A DNA stretch of 64,000 bases from Sebastes aleutianus (GCA_916700875.1 CAKAKS010000013.1:10670596-10734595), one strand, 5' to 3'; shown: positions 34,580-46,256, counted from the stretch's first letter. The notes: generated by a model from the letters alone, not told the origin. Numbers and translations: made by a program.

Positions 34580-36150
34580 ATTTTGATACACACTTTTAGT
34601 AGTGTTTCTGTCAACAAGATGTCAACTCCTACTGTTGGTTGACAATTGGAATTAAATTCATCAGGGAGCATATTACATGCATATACAGGGAGAGGATTTG
34701 TTTCTAAAAATGTAGTGCTATTAAATTAGATTCAGTTTAAACATACAGCCTTTTATGAGTCACTTCATGCACCAGGTAATACAATCTAAATGGGTCTTGA
34801 GGGTTGGTGTCAGTGAGAGGTTTCATTGGTGCTGAGCTGCTCTGAGAGGATTGAGGATACCACAACTTCCTGTTGAGCCGTCTGCTTGTTGTGGTTGTCA
34901 ATGAAATGTCTGTGATGGGTATTAAAACAAAAGAAGAGGTCAAGAGAGAAAGATAAACCAACAAAGGGATCAGGACTGGGGTGTGTCAGCTAGTTGTAAA
35001 TTCAACACTAAAAGCCATTTCACACAGAGCACAGATTTTTGCCCCCAAAATTTGCACAGTATTGTATACGACGAACCCTGATTTCTCTGAAAATATATGT
35101 TTGACCAATGAAATCCCTTTCTCCAACTGAGGTCATACCTACAGGTCATAGCTAGCTTGCTGTCACAATGGGGGAATGTCTTATCAATTTGTTTTCTCTA
35201 CACCAAATATTGTACAACAAACATGTGACTATCTCAACAACCAAATAAAAGACCATATATGGCTTGAGATTGGTTAGTCTGACTTTGGTGAATCCGAATT
35301 AACCAAAGTCACACAATAACACAAACAATCTAACCGATCGAGGTAACGGTAGACCAGCAACTCCTGTGTTCTTCTAGGTTAAATTACCGGGTCTGGTTGC
35401 TTTGGTGAGAGCACAGATAACGGCTTCAGTTCAGTTCAGTCGTCGGAAACATAGACTGTATGTCTCATGGCAACGTAAACCAGTGAAAATATTCTAAATA
35501 TAGCACACACTTAAACAGATTTTTTTGGTGTCTAAAATCTGCTCTGCTGCTGCCCCCGTCCACAGCAGTACATCGCTTTGCTACCGTGCTAGTACTACTG
35601 TCTGATTCTCCAAACTGGGGGCGTGCTGACCGTCATCTACTGTAGGTAATACACTGACTATGGAGAAGTACCTCATACAACCCACTGAGAAACACCTGAA
35701 CTATCCCTTTAAGAGCATCTGGTGCAACCTTTCTTTGATCTACTTGTGATCACCACCTGGTGAGACTTCTAGATGTGTGTACCTTTTTGGAAATCAGTTG
35801 GCAACATATTTCTGCCCTCTTGCAACATTCAAGTGAGACTTTCATCAGTATTTGTTACTTAAAATTTACAAAGAAGAGATTTTACCCACTAAAACGCCAC
35901 ATATTAGTATTTTATTTAATTCAAGAAAGCTGTTAACTGTTCATGTGGTTAATATAAGTTGACTGTAATGCCACAAATCTTCAGTAAGTTAATGTTGTTA
36001 CACAATGCCCCCCCCCCACACACACACACACATACAACTGATACTGCATATCTGATACTGTATTTTGATGTTTCATAAAGTGCTAGCTGAGAATAAATAC
36101 TGAATATAACTGTGTAAAACCAAACCAAACAAAGCTAAATATAACATGGT
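34580..36150. other. No recognisable gene
   Basis: Non-coding DNA. A run of 9 C followed by (CA)n is at 36007-36031. No exon or repeat with clear ends was seen. Confidence 0.4.
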
Positions 36151-36154
36151 TTTG

Positions 36155-36315
36155 TCTGAGTAATGTGATTGGTCAAAGGCGTGTTCCAGCTGTGCCCATA
36201 ATTCCCATAAAGCACGGCTTTCCATCCTGGAATGTAAATACAGTACTTTTCCTTACTGGGCTATGTACAGCACGACAGATGGTGTCCAGTTGTGGCTTAC
36301 TTACATCCATACGTA

Positions 36316-36352
<37 letters not shown>

Positions 36353-36645
36353 GAGGACCGAAAGGCGGGCCCAACGACACCAGCAGGCAGCCGGCATTAC
36401 AACAACATCTGGGCTCCTTTGCCCCATCTGCGGGCGAGTGTGTGGCTCACGCATCGGCCTCCACTTCACCCACCCCCCAACCCCCTGGGGCAAACGTCAT
36501 CATCGGACACGATGGACAGCTAAGAAGAAGAAGGTTAACTCAAGTGTGGGTGTTTACACAAGGTTTTCATCAGAGCAATCTGATTGGTCAAACACGGCCC
36601 AGATGTGCTGCTAATGCCCGTAATGCATGGCTGCATTTTATTGGC
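36155..36645 (+). repeat. Pair of diverged direct repeats flanking a GT tract
   Basis: GTAATGTGATTGGTCAAAGG...GCTGTGCCCATAATTCCC (from 36160) and GCAATCTGATTGGTCAAACA...GTGCTGCTAATGCCCG (from 36576) match imperfectly over about 65 bp in the same orientation, enclosing about 350 bp that includes (GT)n at 36318-36348. They could be ends of a duplicated segment. Confidence 0.45.
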
Positions 36646-36957
36646 TGTCTGTAAGCTCTTCTAATCAGGGAGCTAGTTAGCTGATGCTCTTGGCTTCTAC
36701 CATTTTATAACTCATAATATATATAATATATAATAATCATAATATTTGTTGTCACTACACATTGTTAACCTATTTGATATAATAGTGTGTGACCCCCTCA
36801 CCCCTCTTACTTCACTGGCTTATACTTTATAGCTTAAAGTGTCAGAGGTGGTTTTATTCCAATGAGCCTTTCATTCACTCCAGAAATCCTCTCGACCTTT
36901 ACTTTCCCTCCCTGCTTCCTCTCTTCCCTTCTTTAAAAAAGCAGTAACGTTTTTGGC

Positions 36958-37085
36958 AACCCGATCTCATGGACAGGCGTGTAAATAGCTCGACATTACC
37001 TTGGCATTCCGCGCACCATCAGAATGCATTTTTTGCCTTTTCACGGGTCACTTGTGCGACACGCAACAGAACTATGGTAATGGCT
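36958..37085 (+). repeat. Dispersed repeat 5' part leading into the 27-bp array
   Basis: Begins GCAACCCGATCTCATGGACA then GGCGTGTAAATAGC, words I recall as typical of a fish repeat whose interior often has TTAGGTTTAGGCAACAAAA, which is the seed of the following array. Confidence 0.45.
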
Positions 37086-37345
37086 GCAGTTAGGTTTAAG
37101 CAACAAAACCACTCAGTTAGGGTTAGGCTACAAAACCACTCAGTTAGGTTTAGGCTACAAAACCACTCAGTTAGGGTTAGGCTACAAAACCACTCAGTTA
37201 GGGTTAGGCTACAAAACCACTCAGTTAGGGTTAGGCTACAAAACCACTCAGTTAGGTTTAGGCTACAAAACCACTCAGTTAGGGTTAGGCTACAAAACCA
37301 CTCAGTTAGGGTTAGGCTACAAAACCACTCAGTTAGGTTTAGGTG
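37086..37345 (+). repeat. 27-bp minisatellite (TTAGGGTTAGGCTACAAAACCACTCAG), 9-10 copies
   Basis: Nine to ten near-identical copies of 27 bp, each with TTAGGGTTAGG or TTAGGTTTAGG followed by CTACAAAACCACTCAG. Because 27 is a multiple of 3, one frame stays open and yields a false repeat peptide (QNHSVRVRL). The TTAGGG words make it telomere-like in hybridisation but it is not a telomere array. Confidence 0.95.
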
Positions 37346-37349
37346 AAGA

Positions 37350-38735
37350 CTACATGGTGAACAAATGACATGCCAAAAGCAAGACAGGTATTCCTTACGC
37401 CATTTAGCGCAACCAGGCTGGTTTTTGCAGTTATTATTGGAGAAATCGCTGCACTTTTTCTGTATTTTACTAACAGGAAATGATGCAAAAGACTAGCATT
37501 ATGTTTCTCAGTTTGGTTGCTGTAGCACCATGAAGCAGAGACCGAGTGCTCCGTCTGAATGAATGCTGCACTCGCTGATGATGACTAAATGTCTAATTAT
37601 CTCCACCTTCACTGGTAGCTAACACAGAGCAATTTAAACAACTCTGAACATAAAGTTTGAATTCTTGTTTGGATCTCATGGTGATTCTAAAGCCTCATTG
37701 TACATATTTGACTGTGCTGGAAGTCAGAGATAATATTACTTTTGTGCATTGACTGTTAAGTACATACTCATAGAATCACAACTCCAATGCTGATCCAATC
37801 ACATAAGCACGAGCTAAGATTAAACCTCGCGGGCAGCCGAAAATGTTTAATAACACAGAATGAGACGCTGACAGCCAAATGAAATATTGGAACATTCCTG
37901 CTTGAAAGCAAACAGACTGAATTAAATTACACAGTGGGTGAGTTTGGACAACAGAGTGTAAAATGGTAAAACAAATCTAATTCTGTGAAACCAAAGAAAA
38001 AAGCCTGCTAAAATTGACTTTTCTATCCATCCGTCACTCTTCCCACTCGTCTTTCCGTCTCTCTGACCTCCTGCATGTCACAGATAAACCTCTTGCTGTT
38101 ATGGGTTGATGGTTCCTGCATCTGTAAGGGTTTAATGGGTTTTAATGGTAATAAAAGATTATGTAAAGACTTTAGGGACAGGACGCAGATTGTAATCACA
38201 CACTAGTATATGCCTGTAGACACACATTTTCATATAGACATGTGTCATACTTTGCTGCTTTCTAATGAACTTTAAATAAACCACTGAAGTGTTTGGTGTT
38301 TTCAAAGGAAACCTCACACACTTAAAGCGGCTATAATCAATATTGGTGAGGCCAACAACATGTTTGACAGCAGTGGCGAGAGAGTTATCACTCAACTCTG
38401 CAGTTCCCCTTAGCACTATGGAGAATTTCTATTTGTTTTGGTCTTGGAACATGGTGGCATGGTCCAGCTTGGTCTCCTAAAAATTACATTCCCATACAAC
38501 AAAACTCAATTGTCAATTACAGTTTGAGGGACACATATTTCTCCCAGATTACGTTTGTTTTTGACGTATCACAAATACAGTTTTAAGTCTGTGGAAGTCT
38601 GCATTGGGAGGAGGTCGGGGTGGTTGATGGTTGACTTATTTTAATTTACGTCCGTAACTTATACAACCAAACAAACATTTTGTTGCCTAAACCAAGTAAT
38701 ATTGTTGCGTTTCTGTTTCGTTTTGTTTTAATTTA
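37350..38735. other. No recognisable gene
   Basis: Unique-looking non-coding DNA, with a short CCTAAACCAAG-type repeat word near 38685. Confidence 0.4.
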
Positions 38736-38817
38736 AATGTTAAAGGTACTAAATGTGAGATTGGGAGCATTTCTATTGCCTCCACACAGCTCTCAACATG
38801 GCAACGGCTGAGCTGGT

Positions 38818-39042
38818 GACTCGTAGCTAAAGCCTGGTTTATGCTCCCTGTAGTGAAGCCGGCGTGAGGTGCGAGCCAGAAAATTACGTCACCACAGCTT
38901 TCACGTGGTGCGCGAAGGCTCCGCAAGTTGTCGCGGTGGTTTGTTGTGCACCTCTGAATTTTTGTAACGACGCGCTGCACTTTCCATTTCAACATGGACG
39001 CCGTTGAGGGAAGACTGGCCAAGCAGGTTCACCTGTACAGAC
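38818..39042 (+). mobile_element. PIF/Harbinger-like fragment with the start of a MADF-type ORF (truncated)
   Basis: AAGCCTGGTTTATGCTCCCT is a typical start of fish Harbinger-type elements as I recall them. About 170 bp later an ATG at 38994 opens MDAVEGRLAKQVHLYRL, like the start of the MADF/Myb-like accessory protein such elements encode (short acidic lead, then EV..YPHLY). The reading is lost after 12-15 residues where another element begins. Family assignment is tentative. Confidence 0.35.
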
Positions 39043-39300
39043 TAGGGATGTCAGATGCCAAAATTCTAAAAACGTGTCGGTACTCGTTTTCTACAGTACC
39101 GACGGTACCGTACGATGCCTGCAGGGTCCGAAATGAACACCTACCAAGCACCAAATGCGTCTGCTTCTGTCCTCTGCTCTCCGTGTCGGAGTTTAGCACA
39201 CACACACACACACACAACAGCGCCATGCAGCAGCAAGATCCAGAGATGCAGAGATCCTCCATGTTTGAGAAGATGATTCACTCGTGTCGGAAAAAACTGA
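39043..39300 (+). mobile_element. Fragment of hAT-like family D element
   Basis: TAGGGATGTCAGATGCCAAA matches the TAGGGATGTCA terminus of the 23210-23851 element and is followed by related GGTACTCG, GTACCGACGGTACC words. The other end is not seen, so it is truncated or interrupted by the LINE. A (CA)n of about 9 units is at 39200-39217. Confidence 0.45.
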
Positions 39301-39344
39301 ACTGAACAAACTGATCAGAGATTCTTTATTGATTTGTTTGAAAA

Positions 39345-39946
39345 AGAGGATTCACTGGGGGGGGATAACCTCGAGCTTAATGAGGAGAAAACTAAAGAGC
39401 TGATCCTGGACTTCAGGAAGAAGGCTGAGCACACACCCATAACCATCAATGATGCGGCCGTGGAGCGAGTCAGGAGCTTCAGGTTTCTTGGTGTCCACAT
39501 CTTTGAGGACATTGAAGTAGTCTCGGCATGTGGACACGCTGGTGAAGAAATCCCAGCAACGCCTTTACAACCTAAGAAGGCTGAAGAAATTTGGAATGTC
39601 CTCACCTGTACTGAGGAACTTCTACAGGTGCACTATTGAGAGCATCATGACCGGCTGCATCACCACCTGGTATGGCAACTGCACCGAGCGGGATCGACGG
39701 CGGCTTCAGAGGGTGGTGTGGTTGGCCCAACGGCTCACAGGTGGCGTGCTGCCTAACTTGGAGGACATATACACCAAGAAATGTATAACTAAGGCAAACA
39801 AGATCATTGGTGATCCCAGCCACCCGAGCCACGGCCTCTTCATCAGGAAGCAGTCCAAGAGGAAGCCTGGCTACATCAGCATCAGAGCTAAAACCAACCG
39901 CCTCAGAAACAGCTTCTATCCCCAGGCCATCCGGATGCTGAGCTGA
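39345..39946 (+). pseudogene. LINE reverse transcriptase C-terminal region, frameshifted
   Basis: Frame one (39345-39510) reads NLELNEEKTKELILDFRKK, then ITINDAAVERVRSFRFLGVH and IFEDI. After a frameshift the other frame (39530-39946) reads KKSQQRLYNLRRLKKFGMSS, FYRCTIESIMTGCITTWYGN, LQRVVWLAQRLTGG, then SFYPQAIRMLS and a stop. These blocks (LNxxKTKE, FLGVHI, QQRLxxLRRLKKF, IESxxTxCITxWYG) are characteristic of the thumb and C-terminal part of fish CR1/L2-type LINE RTs. The catalytic palm is absent, so it cannot be active. Confidence 0.85.
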
Positions 39947-39973
39947 GACTCACACCTGACCCTGACCCACTAA

Positions 39974-40002
39974 GAGACGATACGATACGATACGATACGA
40001 TA
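39974..40002 (+). repeat. (ACGAT)n pentanucleotide run
   Basis: About 5 GATAC/ACGAT units in the LINE 3' UTR. Confidence 0.85.
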
Positions 40003-40261
40003 CACTTTATTGTCCCATGGGGGAATTTGTTTTGGACTCAGTGCTGCTCACCATCAGCTGCCTCCACAGCAGCATCAATAAATAGAAACAAACAAAAATC
40101 CACACGTAAACAGAGAAACACACATACTAGAAACCCACTAGACCCACTAGAGACTCACACCTGACCCTGACCCACCAGAGCCCCCTGTCTCTATCCATGC
40201 ATACCCACCTCCTCACCCTCAGTTACACTGCACTTTATTGTACCACACACTTTACTAGGTT

Positions 40262-40773
40262 TTAAAGGTCCCATATTGTAAAAAGTGAGATTGTCATGTC
40301 TGTTATAGTATAAAGCAGGTTTAAGTGCTATATAAATACTGTGAAAGTATTGAAAAGTTCAATATATGGAGAAACACACACAGCCCGTATTCAGAAATTG
40401 TGCGTTTGAAACAAGTCGTTAGGGTTTCTGTATATTTGTGATGTCACAAATATACAATATTTAGACTATTACACGGTTTTAAACGTAAACATTCTAAACG
40501 TGTCCCAGTTTATTTCCGGTTGCAGTGTATGTAAATGACATCAGCTGACAGGAAGTAAACATGGACCCAAACTGTTGCCTAGCAACGTAATTCCGTTGCA
40601 ATTCCATTGAAATGAGCTAAAACGGAGCATTTCAGACAGACAGTATGAGGAAAATAAAGTTTTTTTTTAACATTGTTGTATGTGTACACATGTGTACAAC
40701 ATGTAAACATGTTCTAGTAGAAACACAAAATACAAGTATGAACCTGAACATAAGCATAATATGTCCCCTTTAA
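40262..40773 (+). mobile_element. TTAA-flanked MITE, family E (AAGGTCCCATATTGT / ATAATATGTCCCCTT), 512 bp
   Basis: Left TTAAAGGTCCCATATTGTAA and right CATAATATGTCCCCTTTAA are inverted, with TTAA at 40262-40265 and 40770-40773. There is no ORF of note. It interrupts the 3' UTR of the LINE at 39312-41105, so it is younger than that LINE copy. Confidence 0.85.
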
Positions 40774-40828
40774 TTCTATATTTATTTACTGTGAAGCGCT
40801 TACATAAGTATGTTTGTACTGGGAGAGT

Positions 40829-40859
40829 GTACGTGTGTGTGTGTGTGTGTGTGTGTGTG
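40829..40859 (+). repeat. (GT)n microsatellite
   Basis: About 14 GT units. Confidence 0.95.
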
Positions 40860-41419
40860 CCTGTGGGTGGGTGTATATTACCTTATATTTATCTTATAAT
40901 TGTGTATGTATTCTCTACCTCATATTTTATCTAACAATGTGCTATTGCTGCTGCTATGGTTATAATGATGATTATATTTTACTTTCATTTTTGTTATTCA
41001 ATTGTCTATTATATAGGGATGAGAGAGTAACAAACAGGAACAAAGCATCTCACTGCCATGTCAATGTGTATGTGTTCAATAAACTACACTTGAACTTGAA
41101 CTTGCATGCTTGTAGTGCACGCGCCATCTACAGAGGCCCACGTAACAGTGTCTCTCGCGAGTACAAACAAAGCTTAATGGTGTTAACACCGCTAACAGTG
41201 GAAACAACGGCAAAAAGAGCTAGCCAGTGGGGCACGCTCACATGCACTAAAAGCCCAGCTATGTCAACAAAGCACAGAGAAGCTCTGACTACAACACACA
41301 CAGAGGGAGAGGGACTTCATTCTCTGCTCAGGTAGACATTACTCCTCTATATATTTACATAGACAATAGTTATTTGCTACTATATTTAAGCTCTGGATAT
41401 TGTATAGAGCACCTTTAAC

Positions 41420-42353
41420 CACATGTTTAAAACTTTTTAAAACTGCGACCATAAGCCGGGAGAAAATCTTTTTTCCAAGGTTTCCATGGTCCCCTTTCAG
41501 ATATTCTATCAGATTATCAGACAGTTTAGTCAGATTACCAAACCCACTTTATTTGGAGGTAAAACTAAAAGTAAGGGCACCCAAAAATTAAAGTAATAAT
41601 TCCTCATTGCACAGGAAAACATCATGGGTGTGTCCAACAGGCAGTTTTGATGACACTTTTAGCATTCACCTCAGTTTTCTTTACAAAATAAGTTTTACCC
41701 AGTGATTAGTTTGACACCTCTGACTGCTCATGTTTCTCGTGCTGTTGGAGAGCGATTACTGTTATTCAGTGAGTAACACGTTACTGAGAGCAATGATGGT
41801 CAAAACTACTAAACAAAAGCAGACTGATCCTGTATGGTGCATTCTGAGTTGTAATCAAATTAAACAGATGCCTGGCGCAGCTGAAGTTACACAGTTCAAC
41901 ACAATCTACAGATGACGCACATCTTGGCTTACACAACCTTCAATTCAGCACAAGGTGAGGCGAGAAGTCCTTGGCTTTTATTCAGTGATAACGCAATCAA
42001 CAGTCAGCAAGTGAAAGGAAGCAAATGTGTGTGTGAGTGTGTGTGTATGCTTGTGTTTTGTACAATTTGTTCCAAGCCCAAAGAGAGCTTTTCTTCTGCC
42101 AAACAAAACCACAAGGATAAAAGCTCTTTGACTTACTTTTTATAAGATTGCCATGTGTGCGGTAGTGTGAGTGTGTGTCATGTAGATTGTGCAGAGAAAG
42201 CTTATCTGCTCACATATGAGCGGCAAGGTTAAAGGTTTGTCATGCAAACACTTATCCATGTTTTTGTAGGCAGAAGATTGATTCAATGCCTGTATGTACA
42301 GTTAATGTCTCAGTGTGTTGCTATAGAGATTTATGTTTTATTTTACCTTTATG

Positions 42354-42385
<32 letters not shown>

Positions 42386-43065
42386 AGAGTCTTTAAGTAA
42401 CACCGTAAGAACATCATCCCTAGTTGCTGTGATTATGTCGAGCTATAAGACAATCGGTTATCCTCCTCTATCCCTCCACTCACACCCCAAGGTATTAAGA
42501 TGGATTACAACTGTGTGTGTGAGTGTGTGTCCCTGCATTCACTCGTGCCTATACTTAAATGTGTGTGCATGTGCTGCTAAGAGAAATAATAATAATAGTT
42601 TTTTTTTTTTTGTTACTTCTATCCTTAATCTAGTTTCTCCTTTGTCTGAGTCACATGTGTCTTTTCTCTCTGTTGCTCTTTACTTTGTCCGTTTTTTTCC
42701 TTCTCTTACTCTCTATTTGTCTTGATCCCTTTGGTTTTGTATTTCTCTCATTCCCTCTGTCCCTTCTGCTTTTGTTTTCTCTTTTTTGTATTTGTCATTT
42801 TTCATTACATTTCTCTCTTTTCCATCACCTTCTTCCTCTTAGCCTGGTACTAAAAATGCTCTTTTTTGCAGATGACATTCTCCTTCTAAACAGCATTCTT
42901 TTTGCTTCATGAAAATCATTTGGACATTCAATGACAGGCTTTAAAAAGATTTTATAAGCCTATGGCAAGCCGGTTTAACAGTTAATCGAACCACACTCCT
43001 ATCTGTAATTACATTTCAGATACCCATAATAGCATTTCTCCTTGTCAAAATTGTTTTCTCACTAT
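41420..43065. other. No recognisable gene; CA and pyrimidine-rich tracts
   Basis: (CA)n at about 42354-42381, a poly-T tract at about 42600-42611, and a TCT-rich stretch at 42640-42845. Leu/Phe/Ser-rich frames here come from the pyrimidine bias. Confidence 0.45.
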
Positions 43066-43068
43066 TCA

Positions 43069-43312
43069 ATTCAATTTAATTCAATTTATTTTTGTATAGC
43101 GTCAAATCACAACAGAAGTTATCTCAAGACGCTTTATATATAGAGCAGGTCTATGACCGTACACCATAGTTTAGAGACCCAACAGTATCCACCAAGCGCA
43201 CTGTGGCCAGGAAAAACTCCCCGATTACTGGGAAGAAACCTGGAGCAGAACCGGGTGCAGGGCGGGCGGCCATCTGCCGAGACCGGATGGGGGGATAGAT
43301 AGGTAGATAGAT
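43069..43312 (-). mobile_element. LINE 3' end (same family as 29277-29346 and 16265)
   Basis: On the minus strand: GTTTCTTCCCAGTAATCGGG, TTTTTCCTGGCCACAGTGCG, AAGCGTCTTGAGATAACTTC, GTGATTTGACGCTATACAAA, then the (TTGAA)n-like tail. This is the longest 3' UTR piece of the family in the window and includes the GGCCGCCCGCCCTGCACCCG stretch. No RT coding is attached. Confidence 0.75.
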
Positions 43313-43314
43313 CG

Positions 43315-43342
43315 AGAGAGAGTGAGAGTGAGAGTGAGAGTT

Positions 43343-43397
<55 letters not shown>
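43315..43397 (+). repeat. (GA)n microsatellite
   Basis: GAGAGT units then about 25 pure GA units, directly next to the LINE 3' end. Confidence 0.95.
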
Positions 43398-43399
<2 letters not shown>

Positions 43400-43798
43400 C
43401 AGCCACAATAGTAGCCTAGCAGCTGTAATAGCTAATACAAGTAGGACTGATAACACAAAACCAATAGTGGTGGATGGAAAGAGTGATAATACAACTATCG
43501 GAATTGATATCATTGGGTTGTCCTCAGACGGACTTTCAAGCGGAGCTTCCAGCTGTCTCAGTCCACCATACATCTGGCTAGCTCGCCAGCACTGTCCAGC
43601 ATCTCTCCTCAGTACGTCCATGTGTGTTGGTGTGGGACGTCCCTGTGATAATGGAGGTCTCACTAGTGAGAATGGTAATTAAAGATATCCACAAGGACAT
43701 TCTTACTAGAAGAAATTGTATTGTAAGATATCTAAAACTTTATTTCTCCTATTCAAAATTTAATTTAAGATATTTTTAAATCCTTAAAAAGTATAAGT

Positions 43799-44703
43799 GG
43801 CCGTTTTAACATTTAATAGCGAGACTGGATATGCATTGCAGAGGTAGACTGGATATGTATTGCAAAGGTAGACTGGATATGTATTGCAGAGGTAGACTGG
43901 ATATTTATTGCAGAGGTGGACTGGATATGTATTGCAGAGGTAAACTGGATATTTATTGCAGAGGTGGACTGGATATGTATTACAGAGGTAGACTGGATAT
44001 GCATTGCAGATATCTGTTATTCAATTCTTTCTAATCAAAAAGAACATTTCAGATATCAGGACAAATGATGTCACTTTTGCCATTCATGAGTATTGGGCTT
44101 TCAATTCGAGATATCCACAAGTGCATGTTTGATATCTAGAATGAACATTCTGGATATCTGCATTAGAATTCTTACTAGGAAGAACTCCCATTTCAGATAT
44201 CTACAATCTAATTACTAGTCATACTTCCTAGTCATTTTAATTTCAGATATCCCAAATTAAAAAAAGCATTCATGATATCTATAATGTAATTTTGAATAAT
44301 GCATTAAAATGCAATTTCAGATATCTACAATTAGAATTATGACTAGAAAGAATGCAATTGCAGATATACATTTGTGGATATCTGCAATTGCATAACATGC
44401 AAAAATGGCTCACTTCAGTTGTGACAAGTAATTAGATTGTAGATATCTGATATAGGAGTTCTTCTTAGTAAGAATTATATTGCAGATATCCAGAATGTTC
44501 ATTCTAGATATCAAAAATGCAATTGTGGATATTTCGAAATGGAAGGCCAATACACATGAATGACAAAAGTGACATCATTTGTGGATAGCAAGAATGACGT
44601 TGTGGATATCTGAAATGTTCATTTTGACTTGGAATTATTGAATTACAGATATCTGCAATACATATCCAGTCCAGCTATTAAATGTTAAAATGACTTGCCA
44701 TAA
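43799..44703. mobile_element. Foldback (long inverted repeat) element rich in GATATC
   Basis: The two ends are GTTTTAACATTTAATAGC (left) and GCTATTAAATGTTAAAAT (right), reverse complements. The inverted match continues through GACTGGATATGTATTGCAGA / CAATACATATCCAGTC, GAACATTTCAGATATC / GATATCTGAAATGTTC, AAATGATGTCACTTTTG / AAAAGTGACATCATTT, and GAATGAACATTCTGGATATC. The arms are about 400 and 280 bp with a short centre near 44330-44420, so the whole unit could fold into one large hairpin. No ORF. Flank AT-rich; a short ATAA may be the target duplication. Confidence 0.75.
43829..44009 (+). repeat. 24-bp minisatellite inside the left arm, about 7.5 copies
   Basis: Unit GACTGGATATGTATTGCAGA plus GGTA, with GGATATTT and GCATTGC variants. 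The matching right arm has only one copy, so the array grew after the inverted repeat formed. Confidence 0.9.
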
Positions 44704-45069
44704 AAGGCCCAACAAAATAACCCTAATCTACACGGCAACCTGTACTATTTCATTATATTATAAAAATGTAAAAAACTGAGTAATATTAGTAACCCTCAGC
44801 GCAAATTGTTTCTGATATATAGAGGACGGTGATCTGTTGAGGTTTAGTACAAACCTAAATTCCAAATATACAGTATTATGCTATAAAAATAAGAATACAC
44901 TATAGTGTCTCATGTGTTACAGTATTAAACCTAAAGTCAAAGATCTCGATTCACACAGTTATGTTCAGGTGTTAGTATATCATTGGCCATAGAAAGGTGC
45001 TAGGTTTAGTGGTATCCGCTCAGTCCATTTAATGTTGTATTGTTCTTTATATGATAATTCAAACAGGAT

Positions 45070-45280
45070 GTTCTCATACACCGTTCGAAGCTATAACTAT
45101 GAGAAGTAATGCACTGTAATTTGTATATATCCCACGAAATCAATTCGTATGTAATCCACTTAAGAGCGACAATCGCCATGTAGGGAGGAAGTCGGGGTGG
45201 ATGACCAAGAAAACACACAAAAATTGAGGAATAACTTTTTGTAAGATATCATACGAACCGTTGTATGAGGATACATTGAT
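45070..45280. mobile_element. Small MITE-like inverted repeat element
   Basis: GTTCTCATACACCGTTCGAA near the left and TACGAACCGTTGTATGAGGA near the right are imperfect inverted repeats. The right-end words TTGTAAGATATCATAC...GTATGAGGATAC recur at about 46188-46223 just left of the DIRS-like element, so at least a second fragment exists. Confidence 0.5.
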
Positions 45281-45284
45281 TTAA

Positions 45285-46256
45285 AGCATGTCATTTTTAG
45301 TAAAATATCCATCCAACTTCCTCTTGTTTGATTCTAACGACTACAGTTGGGTTTTAGGAAGAGTGTCTATGTTGTGGCATCTTAGGAGAGATAGGCTACA
45401 GTTTCCTGGTTAGATCCTTGCATATGGATATGAGAGGGAAGAGGAGGCGCCAGAGGAGAGGGAAGAAATAAATTGACTGGAAATGAAAGTATAAACGAGA
45501 AAGAGGAATACATAGAAAGACAGAAATGAACAGAGAGAGAGAGAAGAAGAGGCTGACATGACTCGTCTTTCTGCAAGAAAGGCTGTCAAGGTGCTCTCTG
45601 CCCTTGAGTGGGCAGCGGCACACTCCTCCATCTCTCCTGCTTCATCCCTCTCTCCATCCATCCATCTCTCCCCATGCCTCCCAGTAAATTTTAAGTGGAG
45701 GAGAAGAACTGAAAAGCAGACACTCGAGGGGGAGTGACACATCTTGCTCTCTCCTTCTTGCTATAGATATTTTTATCTCAATCCCCCCACTTCCCTCTTT
45801 CTCTTCAACCTCACTCACTTTCATCCTTGGCCCTCCACCTGCCTCGTATGTACTTTATATAAAATATGTTGTGAGAGCACAAGAGGTGTCTGGGGGGGGT
45901 AAATGTCTCAAATCTTTCGCAGTTCTGAAGTATTAAAAAGTCTTGAATCCAGTCATGACAGGTCAAAGTTTTGAACCAAACACTGACATGCACATGCACA
46001 CATGAATGAGCATGTAAAGTTTAATGGAACAGGGATAGAAGCACAGCTTGCAGCATGTTTAATTCTTGTTGTCCTTTGTCGTACTCTGACCACTTCATTG
46101 GGTATGTAAGTATGCATGTAATGAGCGGATATTAACACGTGTTGCTGGACATTTGTAGGAAAATGAAAGAAAAAGGAGGACTAGCTTTTTGTAAGATATC
46201 ATACATATATTGTATGAGGATACGTTGAAAAAAAAATCACATTTAATAAACACAAT
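45285..46256. other. No recognisable gene
   Basis: Non-coding. Purine/pyrimidine-biased sequence at 45420-45820 makes several false frames. A fragment of the 45070-45280 repeat is at about 46188-46223. Confidence 0.4.

Larger units (their letters stand above)
39312..41105 (+). mobile_element. LINE fragment (3' RT region plus 3' UTR), split by a TTAA MITE
   Basis: Coding remains at 39345-39945, then a 3' UTR with an ACGAT pentamer run at 39976-40000, CACTTTATTGT words and, after the inserted MITE, the closing CAATAAACTACACTTGAACT plus a short TTGAA repeat near 41078-41103. The UTR reads continuously across the MITE insertion point. Confidence 0.65.
38740..41418. mobile_element. Possible TTAA-flanked element hosting several nested insertions
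   Basis: Left end TTAAAGGTACTAAATGTGAG and right end ATTGTATAGAGCACCTTTAA are imperfect inverted repeats with TTAA at both outer edges (38740-38743 and 41415-41418), as in piggyBac-type MITEs. The 2.7 kb between them holds a Harbinger-like start, a family D fragment, a LINE and a second TTAA MITE. The pairing of the two ends is inferred. Confidence 0.5.

Noticed and set aside
36969..37346. Repeat protein with QNHSVRVRL units
   Set aside because: Artefact of a 27-bp minisatellite; no conservation signal is visible and the upstream part is a dispersed repeat.
43151..43663. Minus-strand 170-residue frame
   Set aside because: Crosses a LINE 3' UTR and a GA microsatellite; no domain recognised.
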